Source: CAVVYA01 sp963752345
Lineage (GTDB): Bacteria; Pseudomonadota; Alphaproteobacteria; SMXQ01
Length of the DNA stretch: 64,000 nucleotides
Reading direction: 5' to 3'
Assembly (NCBI GenBank): GCA_963752345.1
Contig: CAVVYA010000002.1
Coordinates: forward strand, 558,001 to 622,000
Below are positions 8,982 to 18,699 of this stretch, in pieces; position 1 is the first letter of the stretch, and each line of letters starts with the position of its first letter. The notes beneath the pieces were generated by a model. It worked only from the letters and a program-made list of their open reading frames with translations. It was not told the origin of the DNA and searched no databases. The position numbers and the translations under genes were made by a program.

Positions 8982-9923
8982 GTGTATTTTCTGCTGAGCT
9001 ATGCGGACAAGTCGAAGCAGCCGCGCGCGGGGCTGCGCGTGGGCGACCAGGTGCTGGACCTCGAAGGCGCGCTGACGGCATCGGGCGCGGCCAAGACCCT
9101 CATCGCCGCGAGCCGTTCGACGCTCGATATTCTCAACGTCTGGCCCGAGGCGGAACCGGCGCTCGAGCGCATCGCCAACTCCTTCGCCAAGGACGCGGGC
9201 AAGTTCGCCAAGGCGACGCGGCCGCTGGCCTCGACCAAATTGCTGGCGCCGCTGCTCTATCCCGGCGGCATCTTCTGCGCCGCGGCCAACTACACCGACC
9301 ACATGAAGGAAATGTCGGGCCGCGAGCCGCCCGACAAGAAGGTCACACGGCCTTATTTCTTCGCCAAGACCACGGCCCATTCGGTGATCGGCCCCGAGGA
9401 TCCGATCCGCCTGCCGAAGATTTCCAAGCAGGTCGATTGGGAGGCGGAGATCGGCGTGGTGATCGGCAAGCCGGCGCGCAACGTCAGCGAGGCCGAGGCG
9501 ATGGATTACGTCGCCGGCTACACGATCATGAACGACCTGTCGCTGCGCGATCTCGGCAGCCGCACCGACTGGAATTTCCGTGTCGATTGGTTCGCCCACA
9601 AATGCTTCGACGGCTCCGCGCCCATGGGGCCGTGGATCGCGCCCGCCAAGTCGATCAAGGACCCTTACGACATGTCGGTCAAGCTGTGGGTCAACAAGGA
9701 GCTGATGCAGGATTCCTCGTCGAGCTTCATGCATTTCAACATTCCCGAGCAGATCGCCTACTTGAGCGAGCGGTTGACGCTCAGGCCGGGCGACGTGATC
9801 TCGACCGGCACGCCGTCCGGCGTCGGCCGGCCGCGCGGCATCTTCCTCAAGCCGGGCGACGAGGTGACGATCGAGGTCGGCGGCATCGGCACGCTGCACA
9901 ATCCGGTCGTCCAAGGCGAATAG
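8982..9923 (+). CDS. fumarylacetoacetate hydrolase family protein
   Basis: A 313-residue protein starting at GTG 8982 after a GGGGAGA ribosome site. The C-terminal FAH fold carries IFCAAANYTDHMKEM, the metal ligands of DWEAEIGVVIGKPARN, YTIMNDLSLRD, and the family end motif RPGDVISTGTPSGVG. FAH-family enzymes use a divalent metal to hydrolyse or decarboxylate beta-diketo acids formed after aromatic ring cleavage. It lies 20 bases before the amidohydrolase and 237 bases after the TctC gene. It differs in length and N terminus from the second FAH gene at 17810, so the two probably handle different intermediates. Confidence 0.88.
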   Translation: MYFLLSYADKSKQPRAGLRVGDQVLDLEGALTASGAAKTLIAASRSTLDILNVWPEAEPALERIANSFAKDAGKFAKATRPLASTKLLAPLLYPGGIFCAAANYTDHMKEMSGREPPDKKVTRPYFFAKTTAHSVIGPEDPIRLPKISKQVDWEAEIGVVIGKPARNVSEAEAMDYVAGYTIMNDLSLRDLGSRTDWNFRVDWFAHKCFDGSAPMGPWIAPAKSIKDPYDMSVKLWVNKELMQDSSSSFMHFNIPEQIAYLSERLTLRPGDVISTGTPSGVGRPRGIFLKPGDEVTIEVGGIGTLHNPVVQGE

Positions 9924-9942
9924 GGCAAGGGGAGTAGGGGAT

Positions 9943-10929
9943 ATGGCCAGGACATCGGGCAAACCGCCGGTCATCGATATCCACGGCCATATCAATATCG
10001 CCAAGCCGCGCGAGATCCTCGCCGCCAGGCAGCCGGCCAAGCCGCGCCACAACGCCGAGAGCGGCCTGACCGACAAGTCGCGCGGGCCGATCCTGGTGGA
10101 TGTCGATGCGCGCATCGCCGACATGGACGGCATGGGCGTCGACATGATGCTGTTGACGCCGTCGCCGCCCAACGGCTTCTACCGGGCGAGCGAGGAGGTG
10201 GCCGGCGAGGCGGCGCGCGCGACCAACGACGCGGTGGCGAAGATCGCGCGCGATCATGCCGACCATTTTTTGGCCTGCGGCAACGTGGCGCTCCAGCATG
10301 TCGAGCAATCCTGCGCCGAACTGACGCGCGGCATGCAGGAGCTCGGGCTCAAGGGCATGCGGATCAGCACGAACATCGCGGGCATGGAGCTGGGTGACGC
10401 GCGGCTCGATCCGTTCTGGGCGCGCGCCGAGCAGGATGGCGCGCTGATCATGCTGCACCCCCAGGGCTTCACCGAGCCCGAGCGGCTCGAACCCTATTTC
10501 ATGACCAACGCGGTGGGACAGCCGCTGGAGACCACGCTGGCGCTTGCCCAGATGATCTTCGGCGGCGTGTTCGAGCGTTTCCCGAATCTAAAGCTGTGCG
10601 CGGCGCATGGCGGCGGCTATTTCCCATTCTATCTCGGCCGCTTCGAGCAGTCCTACCGCGAGCGCAAGGAATGCCGCGTTCACATCACGAAATCGCCGGC
10701 GGAATTCGTGCGCAACATCTGGTTCGACACAGTGGTGTTCCGGCCCGACGCCATCGGCTATCTCGCCGGCGTGGTCGGCGCTGACCGCGTAATGATGGGC
10801 ACCGACAGTCCCTACGACATGGGCGAGAAGAACCCCGTCGGACTGGTCAACGCCGTGCCAAATCTGTCCGATGCGGCCAAAGCCGACATCCTCGGCGGCA
10901 CGGCGGCGAAACTGTTGGGCATTTCCTAG
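9943..10929 (+). CDS. amidohydrolase-2 (ACMSD-like) metal-dependent hydrolase/decarboxylase
   Basis: A 328-residue TIM-barrel protein of the amidohydrolase 2 family. Metal ligands can be placed at His14 and His16 (IDIHGHI), His172 (MLHPQGF), His222 (AAHGGGYFPF) and Asp288 (GTDSPYD). Relatives include aminocarboxymuconate-semialdehyde decarboxylase, gamma-resorcylate decarboxylase and 4-oxalomesaconate hydratase, all acting on aromatics or their ring-cleavage products. It follows the FAH gene by 19 bases, so the two are surely co-transcribed. The precise reaction cannot be chosen from sequence. Confidence 0.85.
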   Translation: MARTSGKPPVIDIHGHINIAKPREILAARQPAKPRHNAESGLTDKSRGPILVDVDARIADMDGMGVDMMLLTPSPPNGFYRASEEVAGEAARATNDAVAKIARDHADHFLACGNVALQHVEQSCAELTRGMQELGLKGMRISTNIAGMELGDARLDPFWARAEQDGALIMLHPQGFTEPERLEPYFMTNAVGQPLETTLALAQMIFGGVFERFPNLKLCAAHGGGYFPFYLGRFEQSYRERKECRVHITKSPAEFVRNIWFDTVVFRPDAIGYLAGVVGADRVMMGTDSPYDMGEKNPVGLVNAVPNLSDAAKADILGGTAAKLLGIS

Positions 10930-10994
10930 AGACAGACTCCCGAAAGGCGTCTGGCGCACTGCGTTCCAGACGCGCTGGAAGATGGCGGCAAAAA

Positions 10995-11020
10995 GGCCCC
11001 CGGCGTTGGCGCCGGGGGCC
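10995..11020 (-). terminator. rho-independent terminator of the TctC paralogue 2 transcript
   Basis: Eleven-bp GC-only stem (GGCCCCCGGCG with CGCCGGGGGCC) around a 4-base loop. On the reverse strand it is followed by TTTTTGCC. It lies 40 bases past the stop of the gene at 11061 and may also slow forward transcripts from 10929. Confidence 0.8.
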
Positions 11021-11060
11021 GAGAGGCACTGCGGCAGAGATCCACCGGCAATGCTGTCGA

Positions 11061-12342
11061 TTAATTGCAGGCGATAAGGGACGCTTCGCTGTCGTCGCCG
11101 GTGTAGGTCACCTCGCACTTCATGCCGGCTTTGAGCGCCTCGCGCTTGGCTTCCTTGCCCGCCACCGTGATCTTGGTGCGCGAGCCGCTGATCTTGGCGG
11201 TGTGCTGATCCTTATCGGCGGTAAAGGCGATGGCGCGGCCTTCGTCCACGAGGTCCTTCAACTCCGTGCTGACGGTGCGCACCGGCGCCACGTATTCCTG
11301 CTCGCCCTGCACCGGGTTGCGGAAGCCGAGCACGCGCTTGTAGATCTGATCCGGGACCTCATAGAGGTAGACCAGCAGCTTTTCGATCTCCTCGCCCGAG
11401 ATGGGGTCGATTTCCAGCTTCGTCGCCTCCGCCTCGGAGAGCAGGGCTTTGTCCGCCAGGGCCGCATCGAAAGCCCTGCGCAGAGCGACCTTGCGATCTT
11501 CCGGGATGCCCGGGGGTGCGGCGAACGGCCGGCCCATCTCCTGAGTGCCGAACAGGATTTCCAGCGCCTGCTTATCTTCCGGTTTTGTCACCATGTCGAG
11601 CAAGAGTGGCACTTGCGGCAGCTCCGGATGCTTCTTGAGCGAGAATTGCACGAGCAGGTTGACCTTCTTGTCACGCACCCATTCCGGTTGCGTCGCCTTC
11701 AAGCTCGCCCAGCCGAAGCCGCAACGAGAACTCGATTTCGCCGCGTTCCAGCGCGATATCGGTCTCATTGCCGCCATAGCCGGTGATGAGCTTGAACTTG
11801 GTGCCGATCACCGCATTCATGACGCGGGGGAATACGGCGCTCGACCCGGCAACGCCGCTGCCGCCGGCTATCACCTCGCGCTTCTTGGCGTCCTCGACGG
11901 AGTTGATGCCGGTTGTATGCCACGACAAACAGATGCTGGTCTGCTTCGCCATGCTGCCGAGCCAGGTGAACTGGCGGCCGTCATATTGCGTGCCCTTGGG
12001 CTCGACCTTGGGCTCCAGCCCCATGCGTTCATGGAAGTTGCCGATGGTGGCGCCGTCCTTCGGCGCCACGTTGAACAGCCAGTTGGTGGCGATCAGCGTT
12101 CCAGCGCCGGTCATGTTCCTGACCACGAAGGTCGGACTGCCGGGAATGTGCTTGCCCATGTGGCGTGCCAGCAGGCGCGAATAGGCGTCGTAAGCGCCAC
12201 CCGCGTTGTTGCCGACGATCAAGGCGACTCGCTTGCCCTTGTAGAACTCTGCGACGGTTTGTGCCGCGGCGGTGTCGGCCGCGAACGGCGCGAGCACCAA
12301 AGTCATCGAGCACAAGCCGATCCAGCGTGCTATCCCCGTCAT
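11061..12342 (-). CDS. TctC-family substrate-binding protein with C-terminal extension (paralogue 2; one +1 frameshift)
   Basis: Joined product about 426 residues. The ATG at 12342 follows GGGAGA; a signal peptide ends in the region DTAAAQTVAEFYKG. Core landmarks are ALIVGNNAGGAYDAYSRLL, MGKHIPGSPTFVVRNMTGAG and GYGGNETDIALERGEIE. The frame moves +1 near 11730, right after ERGEIE. The tail (about 73 residues) ends GMKCEVTYTGDDSE and IACN, matching the tail of paralogue 1. It is last in the reverse-strand run that includes the transhydroxylase-like molybdoenzyme and directly follows paralogue 3, with a terminator after it. Substrate unknown; an aromatic or carboxylate is inferred from context. 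Confidence 0.82.
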
Positions 12343-12417
12343 CGCATGATTCTCCCGTTGGCGCCGCATTCACATGCAGCGTGTTGTATCCGGCCAACCG
12401 AGCCTTGGTTGGCTGGT

Positions 12418-13513
12418 CTATTGCGCCGGCTTCGCGCCGGGCGGCGGTTCGAGGACCTTGAGGCCCGGCTGGGATTTGCTCACCTCGGCGAGCTTCTCGA
12501 CGAGCGCCTTGGGCGTCGCATAGGCTTTCTTCAGCAGATCGTCCAACTCCTGGCCGGTGACCGGCTCGATCTCCAGCCTGGCCTTGGTCGATTCGGCGAT
12601 GAACTCGGGATCCTTCATGGTGTCGTCGAATGCCTTGCGCAATGCCGCAACGCGATCCTTCGGCGTGCCCGGCGGCGCCATATAGGGCCTGCCGAACAGC
12701 AAGGGGATCATCTCGAGCTCGAGAATCTTCCGGTCGTCGTCGTTCTTCGCGAGATCGAGCGCCAGCGGCACATCCGGCAGGTCCGGATGTTTCTCCAGCG
12801 CCTGCTGGTAGAGGATCACGACCTGCTTGTCCCGCAGCCAGTCCATGCGCCGCGCCTTGAAGCTGCTCCAGGAATAGGTGCCGCGGCCGCCCACTTCGCC
12901 GCGCTCCATGGCGAGATCCATTTCGCTGCCGCCGGGGTAGCCGGCGATGACCTTGACCTTGAAGCCGAGCAGATTGGCCATGACGTAGGGCATCACCACG
13001 CTCTCGGTGCCGGCGCCGGTGCCCGCGAACACGATCTCCTTGGTGAGCAGATCCTTGTAGCTGGTGATGCCCGTGGTGTGCCAGGCGACGGCGACGCTGG
13101 TTTCCGAATTGGCGCTGCCGATCCATTCGAACTTGAGCGGATCGAATTGCGCCTTCGAGTCGGCGCTGCCGGTCAGCGGCTCGAAGGGCACGCCACGCTG
13201 CGGCGCGCCGAGCATCGTGCCGTCCTTCGGCGCGACGTTGTAGATGTGGTTGGCGGCGACGAGCCCGCCGGCGCCCGTCATGTTGCGCGGCACGAAGCTC
13301 GGCTGGCCGGGAATATTTCTCACCAGATGCTTGCCGACGATGCGGGCATAGATGTCGTAGCCGCCGCCCGGGCTGAGACCGATCACCATGGTGACGGTCT
13401 TGCCTTTATAGAAATCGGCGACGGCATCCTGCGCGCTACCGGCGGACGGGCAGGGCCGTGAGGGCGGCTACGGCAACGGACGCAAACAACGAGCAATGGG
13501 ACCGGCGTGTCAT
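12418..13513 (-). CDS. TctC-family substrate-binding protein without the C-terminal extension (paralogue 3; one +1 frameshift)
   Basis: Joined product about 364 residues. I start it at the ATG at 13513, spaced correctly from GGGAG; this gives a signal peptide MTRRSHCSLFASVAVAALTA continuing to an AQDAVADFY cleavage region. A +1 shift near 13441 separates signal peptide from mature protein. The core has VIGLSPGGGYDIYARIVGKH, NIPGQPSFVPRNMTGAGG and GYPGGSEMDLAMERGEV. It ends in a proline-rich LEPPPGAKPAQ instead of the 70-residue tail of the other two. It lies 75 bases before paralogue 2 on the same strand, and 295 bases separate it from the molybdoenzyme small subunit. Confidence 0.82.
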
Positions 13514-13703
13514 CGGCATCTCCCAGCTTGGTCGTGAAGCCTGTCGTCTTGTCCGCGCCTGTGCCGGCGCCTTTTTTATATTCTGCGGACGAACCGCGCG
13601 GCGCGCCAGCGGTATTTTCGGCGCTGATGCGGGCGGCGAGAAGCCGTCATGGCCCGACCATGTTCAGGCCATCTATGGTCCACATCCGCAGGCCGTCGCA
13701 TCT

Positions 13704-13790
13704 TTGAATTCGTCATCCTCGCGCTTGACGCGAGGACCCATTCCGACGACCTCAGGCATGGGCCCTCGGATCAAGTCCGAGGGTGACAAT
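13704..13790. repeat. intergenic palindromic repeat (CCTCG-rich element)
   Basis: Two small hairpins in tandem, CCTCGCG-CTTGA-CGCGAGG and CCCTCGGA-TCAAG-TCCGAGGG, joined by a 35-base linker. This form (two hairpins with TCAAG-like loops) is typical of dispersed intergenic elements of Rhizobiales and Rhodospirillales. It sits between the molybdoenzyme small subunit and TctC paralogue 3 and may end or process that transcript. Confidence 0.6.
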
Positions 13791-13808
13791 CTGTTCTGGT
13801 GCCTGGCG

Positions 13809-14651
13809 TCAGACCGTAATGGTGCCCAGATAGACGCTCTCTTCCCCGACGTCGCAGTCGACGGTTTTCGGCGCACGGCCGGGCGCGGCGATGGCGAGCT
13901 TGTAACGGCCGCTATGGGGCGGCACGCGGTCGATCTTGAAGTCGCCGAACCCGTCGCTCACCGCTTCGCCGACGACGCGGTCGTTTTGGCTCAGGGTGAC
14001 CTTGGCGCCGCCGAGGCAGTCGGTCACGCCGTTCTGGTCCACCGCGAGGCTGCCGCCGACGAAACACTCGGCGAACCGGTGCAGGTTCTTGTACCAGACG
14101 CGCGGGCGTGTGCCGTGCTCGGGATAGAGGTGCTGCAGCCGCTCGTCGCGCGCCTTGGCCGCCATGGCCTCGTCGTCGGCCTTGAGCGCGGTGATCGCGG
14201 CGGTCGGGCAGACCTGGGCGGCGCGCGGCTCCTTCCAGCCCTGGTCGAGCAGATGGGCGTCGAAGGTCCAGTGCTGCGGAATCTGCTTCTCGTCGTTCCA
14301 CCAGATCGCGCCGTAGGGGCAGGCGTCGACGATCTGACGTTGACCTTTGGATTTCACCGGATCGATCAGCACGATACCGTCGGCGCGCTTGGTCACGGCG
14401 CCGTCCCTCGCGGCCTTCAGGCAGGGCGCGTCGTCGCAGTGCTGGCACATAACCGGCAGGAAGGCGACATCGACCATCGGTCCTTCGCCGCGTTCCTTCT
14501 TCTGGATGTCGATCCAATGGTGGCCGTGCTTCGGCATCTCGGCGGAATAGCCGGACCAGTCGTTGCCGACATATTCGTCATGCACCGCGAGTACGCACAT
14601 GTTGCAGTTGGTGCATTCCGCGACGTCGACGATCAGATTCCACTTGCTCAT
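13809..14651 (-). CDS. transhydroxylase-type molybdoenzyme small subunit: [4Fe-4S] ferredoxin plus Cna-B/transthyretin-like domain
   Basis: Intact 280 residues, close to the 274 of the Pelobacter acidigallici pyrogallol transhydroxylase beta subunit (AthS). The first 190 residues hold cysteine sets CTNCNMC, CQHCDDAPC, CPYGAIWW and CPTAAI for several [4Fe-4S] clusters in the DmsB/NrfC-like arrangement. The last 80 residues (GGAKVTLSQNDRVVGEAVSD onwards to GTITV) form a Cna-B/transthyretin-like beta sandwich. That combination is characteristic of AthS and resorcinol hydroxylase RhS, and is not found in DmsB. The start at 14651 is 11 bases after the large-subunit stop. No twin-arginine signal is present, so the complex should be cytoplasmic. 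Confidence 0.88.
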   Translation of the reverse strand: MSKWNLIVDVAECTNCNMCVLAVHDEYVGNDWSGYSAEMPKHGHHWIDIQKKERGEGPMVDVAFLPVMCQHCDDAPCLKAARDGAVTKRADGIVLIDPVKSKGQRQIVDACPYGAIWWNDEKQIPQHWTFDAHLLDQGWKEPRAAQVCPTAAITALKADDEAMAAKARDERLQHLYPEHGTRPRVWYKNLHRFAECFVGGSLAVDQNGVTDCLGGAKVTLSQNDRVVGEAVSDGFGDFKIDRVPPHSGRYKLAIAAPGRAPKTVDCDVGEESVYLGTITV

Positions 14652-14661
14652 GACGATACCC

Positions 14662-17600
14662 TTACTCCGCCGCGACCATCGGGGCGGGCGGACGCGCCGA
14701 CTTCGCGCCGGCGCCTTCCAATGTGGTGCTGCCGTCCCACAGCGCGATCTCGACCAGCGCCGAACTCGAGGCCATGGCGTGGGTCTTCTTGGTCTGGCTG
14801 CGCTTGGGCGACAGCAGGTTGAGGCAGCCGCCGCGGTCGAGCGACTTGCCGGGCTCGCCCAGCGGATCGTAGACGGCGGAGGATTCGTAGCCGTGCGCCA
14901 CGCCCGGGCCGCAGCCGGCTGGTCAGCAGCGCGGCGCAGATCACGCCGCCGCGCTCGTTGTAGACCTTCACCAGGTCGTTGTTCTTGATGCCGCGCTTGG
15001 CCGCGTCGTCCGGATTGAGCCGGATGATCCAGTAGTAATAGCCATCGACCAGGATGCGATGGTCCTTGATGTTGTTGAGGAAGCTGTCCTTGCCGTCGCC
15101 CTGGGTGTGGAAGCTGTAGCGCGGGTGCGGCGTGATGAGCTGCAGCGGGAACTGCGCCAGGCGCGGATCGTGAATGCCCTCGAAGGCCGGATTGTATTTG
15201 ACGATCGGCGGCCGCTCGGGATCCTCGGCGTCGAAGCGCTTGAGGCTCTCGCATTCGAATTCGAGCTTGCCCGACTGGGTCTGCAGGCCCTTGAGGAATT
15301 CCTTGTAGTCGGCCGGCATCGGATGGGGCTCGGGCACGTCCTTCTTGCGGTTCTCGTAGAACCAGCGGTAGGCGGTCGGCGCGCGCAGCTCTTCCTTCTC
15401 CGCCGGCACCACGTAGTAGCCCTTGCGCAGGAATTCCTTCCACGAGATCGCCTTGGCGAGATCGGAAGCCTCGTACTGGCGCTTGACCCAGTCGAGCTCG
15501 CTCATGCCCTCGGAGAAATAAGCCGACAGGCCGAGCCGCTTGCTGATCTCGTTGAAGATCTCGTAATCGGATTTCGATTCGCCGAGCGGCTCGATGCACT
15601 TGTGCTGGAACACGATGACGCGGTGATTGAGCTGCATCTGGCCGTGATGGGCATAGCCGCCGAGGCCCGCCCACTCGCTGATGTCGGGCCGCTCGAAATT
15701 GGTGCAGGCCGGCAGGATGACGTCGGCGAACGGCACCTCGCCCTCGTTCCAGATCGACTGGTTGACGACGAACTCCAGGTTGGGCGAGCGGTAGGCCTCG
15801 ATCCAGCGGCTGGCGTCCGGCATGGTGGCGAGCGCCGAGCCGCCGTACTTGTAGAGCATGCGCACCGGGGCATGGCCCGGCTTGGGATAGACGATCGGCG
15901 TGAACTGCGCCTCGATCGATTTGCCGTCCCACATGTAGCCGGTCGCCTTGCCCTCGAGGATGGCCTCGGGGAATTGCAGGCGCGGGATGCGCTGGGTCGG
16001 CGTGTTGATGGTCGGCAGTTGCGGCATGCGCTGGAACAGCGAGGCCGCCATCGCCGTGTGCTCCATGTCGCCCGACATGCCGCCCTCGGCATAGCCCGGG
16101 AAATAGAAATTGAAATCGACCGGGGTGCCCCACTGCAGATTGCCCATGTTGACGCCGGGCTTGCCCAAGCCCTGCATCGCCATCAGGCAGACGCAGACGC
16201 GCGCCCATTGGATGCCGGTCGCGTTGCGGCAGGCGCCGCCGTGGCCGGTGCCCCAGCCGCCGGCGCCGAGATAGGTGCGCTTGTTGCCCCATTCGCGGGC
16301 GAGCGCGCGGATGTCCTTGGCCGGCACGCCGGTTTCCCGCTCGCCCCATTCGGGGTTCTTGGGAATGCCGTCTTCCTTGCCGAGGATATAGTCCTGCCAT
16401 ACCTCGAAGCCCTTGGTGTGGCTGGCGACGTAGTCCTTGTCGTAGAGGCCCTCGGTCATCCAGACATGCGCGATGGCCATGGCGAGCGCCGGCGAGGTCG
16501 TCGGCTTGGGCGCGATCCACTTGCCGCCGAGGAACTGGGCGGTGTCGTTGTAGTAGGGATCGATGTGGACGATCTTGATGCCGGACTGCTTGAGCCACTG
16601 GCGCCGCACGGTGCCTTCGAACGCGCCATAGGCGCCGCTGGTCGCCTCCGGATTGGCCGACCAGAACACGATCATGTCGCAGTTCTGCAGGCAATCCTCG
16701 ACGGTGCCGTAGCTGTCGCTCTGGCCGACGCGCAAGCGAGTGGCCCCAGTGGTGCGAGGCGCCCCAGTACCAGCCTTCCCAGCTGTCGGGATTGTGGTGC
16801 ACCTCGGTATGGCCGATCGCGTTCATGAAACGGAAATTGGCCGACAGGTAATAGCCGATGTTGCCCCAGGTGTGGTGCGAGCCGTGCGACGAGGCGATGG
16901 CGCCCGGGCCATACTGCGTCTTCATGCGCTTGATCTCGTCGGAGACGATGGTGATCGCCTCGTCCCAACTGATGCGCTCGTAGCCCGAGACGCCGCGGTT
17001 CTGCGGATTGCGCTCGCCCTTCGGATCGAAGTCGACGCGCTTCATGGGATGGAGCAGGCGGTTGGGCGCGTAGATGATCGATTTGAAGTTCTGTCCGTGC
17101 GGCGCCAGCGAGGTCTTGCGCGGCGGCGTGTAGGTCTTGCCGCGCGCCTTGATGGTCCACGGGCCGGCGTCGCTCTCGTCGAAGTCGATCGGCGTCAGGC
17201 GCACGACCTTGCCGTTCTTGACGTAGACGAAGACCGGGCCGCCGTTGGTCATGCTGGTATAGCGCGTCTCGCCGCTGGCGAGCTTGGTGCCGTATTTCCA
17301 GCCCAGGGTCTGGGTCAGCAGGATGGTGCGGGTGAACCAGGCGGTCAGCTCGTCCGGCCCGTCCATCTTGAGCTTGAAGTCCTTGATGGCGTCGATCTGC
17401 TGCTGCTGGCGGATCGGCGGGGTGAGCAGCTGCGCGGCGATCGCGGCGTTCTTGAACGCCAGATACATGTCCGGGCTCGGATGAATGCCGGAGCCCGAGC
17501 GCACCGTGCCGTTGCCGAAGGCGAACCAGCGGCCCATCGAGTTGTCCATGGTGCGGATCTGCGCGACGAAGGACTTTTCCTTCAGGCGTTCGCGGAAGGC

Positions 17601-17678
17601 GGGATAGCGCCAGGCGCTATACTTGAACAGCAGGTCGAGGCCGGACAGGATCAGCGAAAACCGCAACTCTGCAAACAT
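14662..17678 (-). CDS. transhydroxylase/resorcinol-hydroxylase-type molybdopterin enzyme large subunit with N-terminal extension (two +1 frameshifts)
   Basis: Joined product about 1004 residues. From residue 145 on it follows pyrogallol transhydroxylase AthL throughout: GGPVFVYVKNGKVVRLTP, YERISWDEA, the molybdenum-site segment NPDSWEGWYWG, VPFADVILPACTNFERPDIS, and a C-terminal GYESSAVYDPLGEPGKS. By my alignment Ser299 is the Mo ligand (Ser175 of AthL), preceded by catalytic Asp298 and followed by Trp300; His268 matches AthL His144 with identical 30-residue spacing. It belongs to the DMSO-reductase family but acts by water- or hydroxyl-transfer to polyphenols. The first 140 residues are extra and resemble an SCP2-like domain. 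Shifts of +1 occur near 16733 and 14905. It is not Tat-exported. Confidence 0.85.
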
Positions 17679-17809
17679 CGGACGTCTTTCTAAAGCCGCG
17701 AAACGGGACTCGCGAAATCTACCAAACGCGGCCCGGCGGTTCTATTTGACTTCTAACAGGTTCACTTTGAATGCCAATTGCCGCGCGTCCGCGAAGAACG
17801 CGCAGCCCG

Positions 17810-18655
17810 TCATTCCGCGACGATCGGGTTTTCCAGGATGCCGATGCTGGAAATCTCCACCTCGACCGTGTCGCCCGCCTTCATGAACACCGGCGGATTG
17901 CGCTTGAAGCCGACGCCGCCCGGCGTGCCCGTGGAGATCACGTCGCCCGGCCGCAATTCGGTGAAGGTGGTGATGTATTTGATCAGCACGTCGATCGGCC
18001 AGATCAGCATATCCGTGGTGGTGTGCTGCATCACGTTGCCATTGAGCCGTGTGGTGAGCGTCAGCTTGGCCGGGTCGGGAATCTCGTCGGTGGTTACCAT
18101 CCAGGGGCCGAACGAGCCGGTCTTCGGGAAGTTCTTGCCGGCGGTCCATTGCATGGTGTGGTTCTGCCAGTCGCGCACGCTGCCGTCGTTGTAGCAGCTA
18201 TAGCCGGCGACGATGCCGAGCGCCTTGTCGGCCGGCACGTGGCGGCCGGGCTTGCCGATGATGACCGCGAGTTCGCCCTCGTAGTCGAGCTTGTCGGAGG
18301 CCTTCGGCTTGATCAGCGGCTGCAGGTGCGAGGTCTGGCTGTCGGCGAAGCGGATGAACAGGGCGGGGTTCTCGGTTTCCGAGCGGCCGGTTTCTTCGCG
18401 GTGAGTCTTGTAGTTCAGGCCGACGCAGATGATCTTGCCCGGATTGGGCAGCACCGGCAGGAAGGTGATGTCGACGATCTTGGCATCTTCCTTGGCGCCT
18501 TTGACGGCGGCGGCCGCTTCACCCAGGGCGCCGGCGGCGAGCAGGGCGCGCAGGTCGGGATATTTGAGCCGCTTGCCCAAATCGATCACGCCGCCGCCGT
18601 CGACGACGGCGCCGTAGGTGTCCTTGTTCTGCAAGCGGAAACTCGCCAGCTTCAT
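17810..18655 (-). CDS. fumarylacetoacetate hydrolase family protein (2-hydroxyhepta-diene-dioate isomerase-like)
   Basis: Intact 281 residues. Shows ICVGLNYKTHREETG, the metal-binding DYEGELAVIIGKPGRHV, GYSCYNDGSVRDWQ and the end motif LRPGDVISTGTPGGVGF. This short form groups with enzymes of meta-cleavage pathways (acylpyruvate hydrolase, 5-carboxymethyl-2-oxo-hexenedioate decarboxylase/isomerase). It is downstream of the extradiol-like dioxygenase (44 bases apart) and upstream of the molybdoenzyme, all on the reverse strand, so it probably processes the ring-cleavage product of that dioxygenase. Confidence 0.9.
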   Translation of the reverse strand: MKLASFRLQNKDTYGAVVDGGGVIDLGKRLKYPDLRALLAAGALGEAAAAVKGAKEDAKIVDITFLPVLPNPGKIICVGLNYKTHREETGRSETENPALFIRFADSQTSHLQPLIKPKASDKLDYEGELAVIIGKPGRHVPADKALGIVAGYSCYNDGSVRDWQNHTMQWTAGKNFPKTGSFGPWMVTTDEIPDPAKLTLTTRLNGNVMQHTTTDMLIWPIDVLIKYITTFTELRPGDVISTGTPGGVGFKRNPPVFMKAGDTVEVEISSIGILENPIVAE

Positions 18656-18699
18656 CGGTCGCTCCCCAATTTACGAAAGGTTTTCAGGCTTGCCGGACG

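Noticed and set aside
7351..10172. Long reverse-strand frames opposite the first TctC, FAH and amidohydrolase genes
   Set aside because: Same antisense composition bias; the forward strand has signal peptide, ribosome sites and family motifs.
11545..13461. A 638-codon forward-strand frame opposite TctC paralogues 2 and 3
   Set aside because: Histidine-, arginine- and glycine-rich composition of the kind produced by the antisense of high-GC genes; no recognisable family, and the opposite strand encodes clear proteins.
13809..17678. A single 1289-codon reverse-strand reading frame covering both molybdoenzyme subunits
   Set aside because: Its middle part is arginine-rich noise. The true large subunit continues in neighbouring frames after the +1 shifts at 16733 and 14905; only the ends of the long frame are coding.
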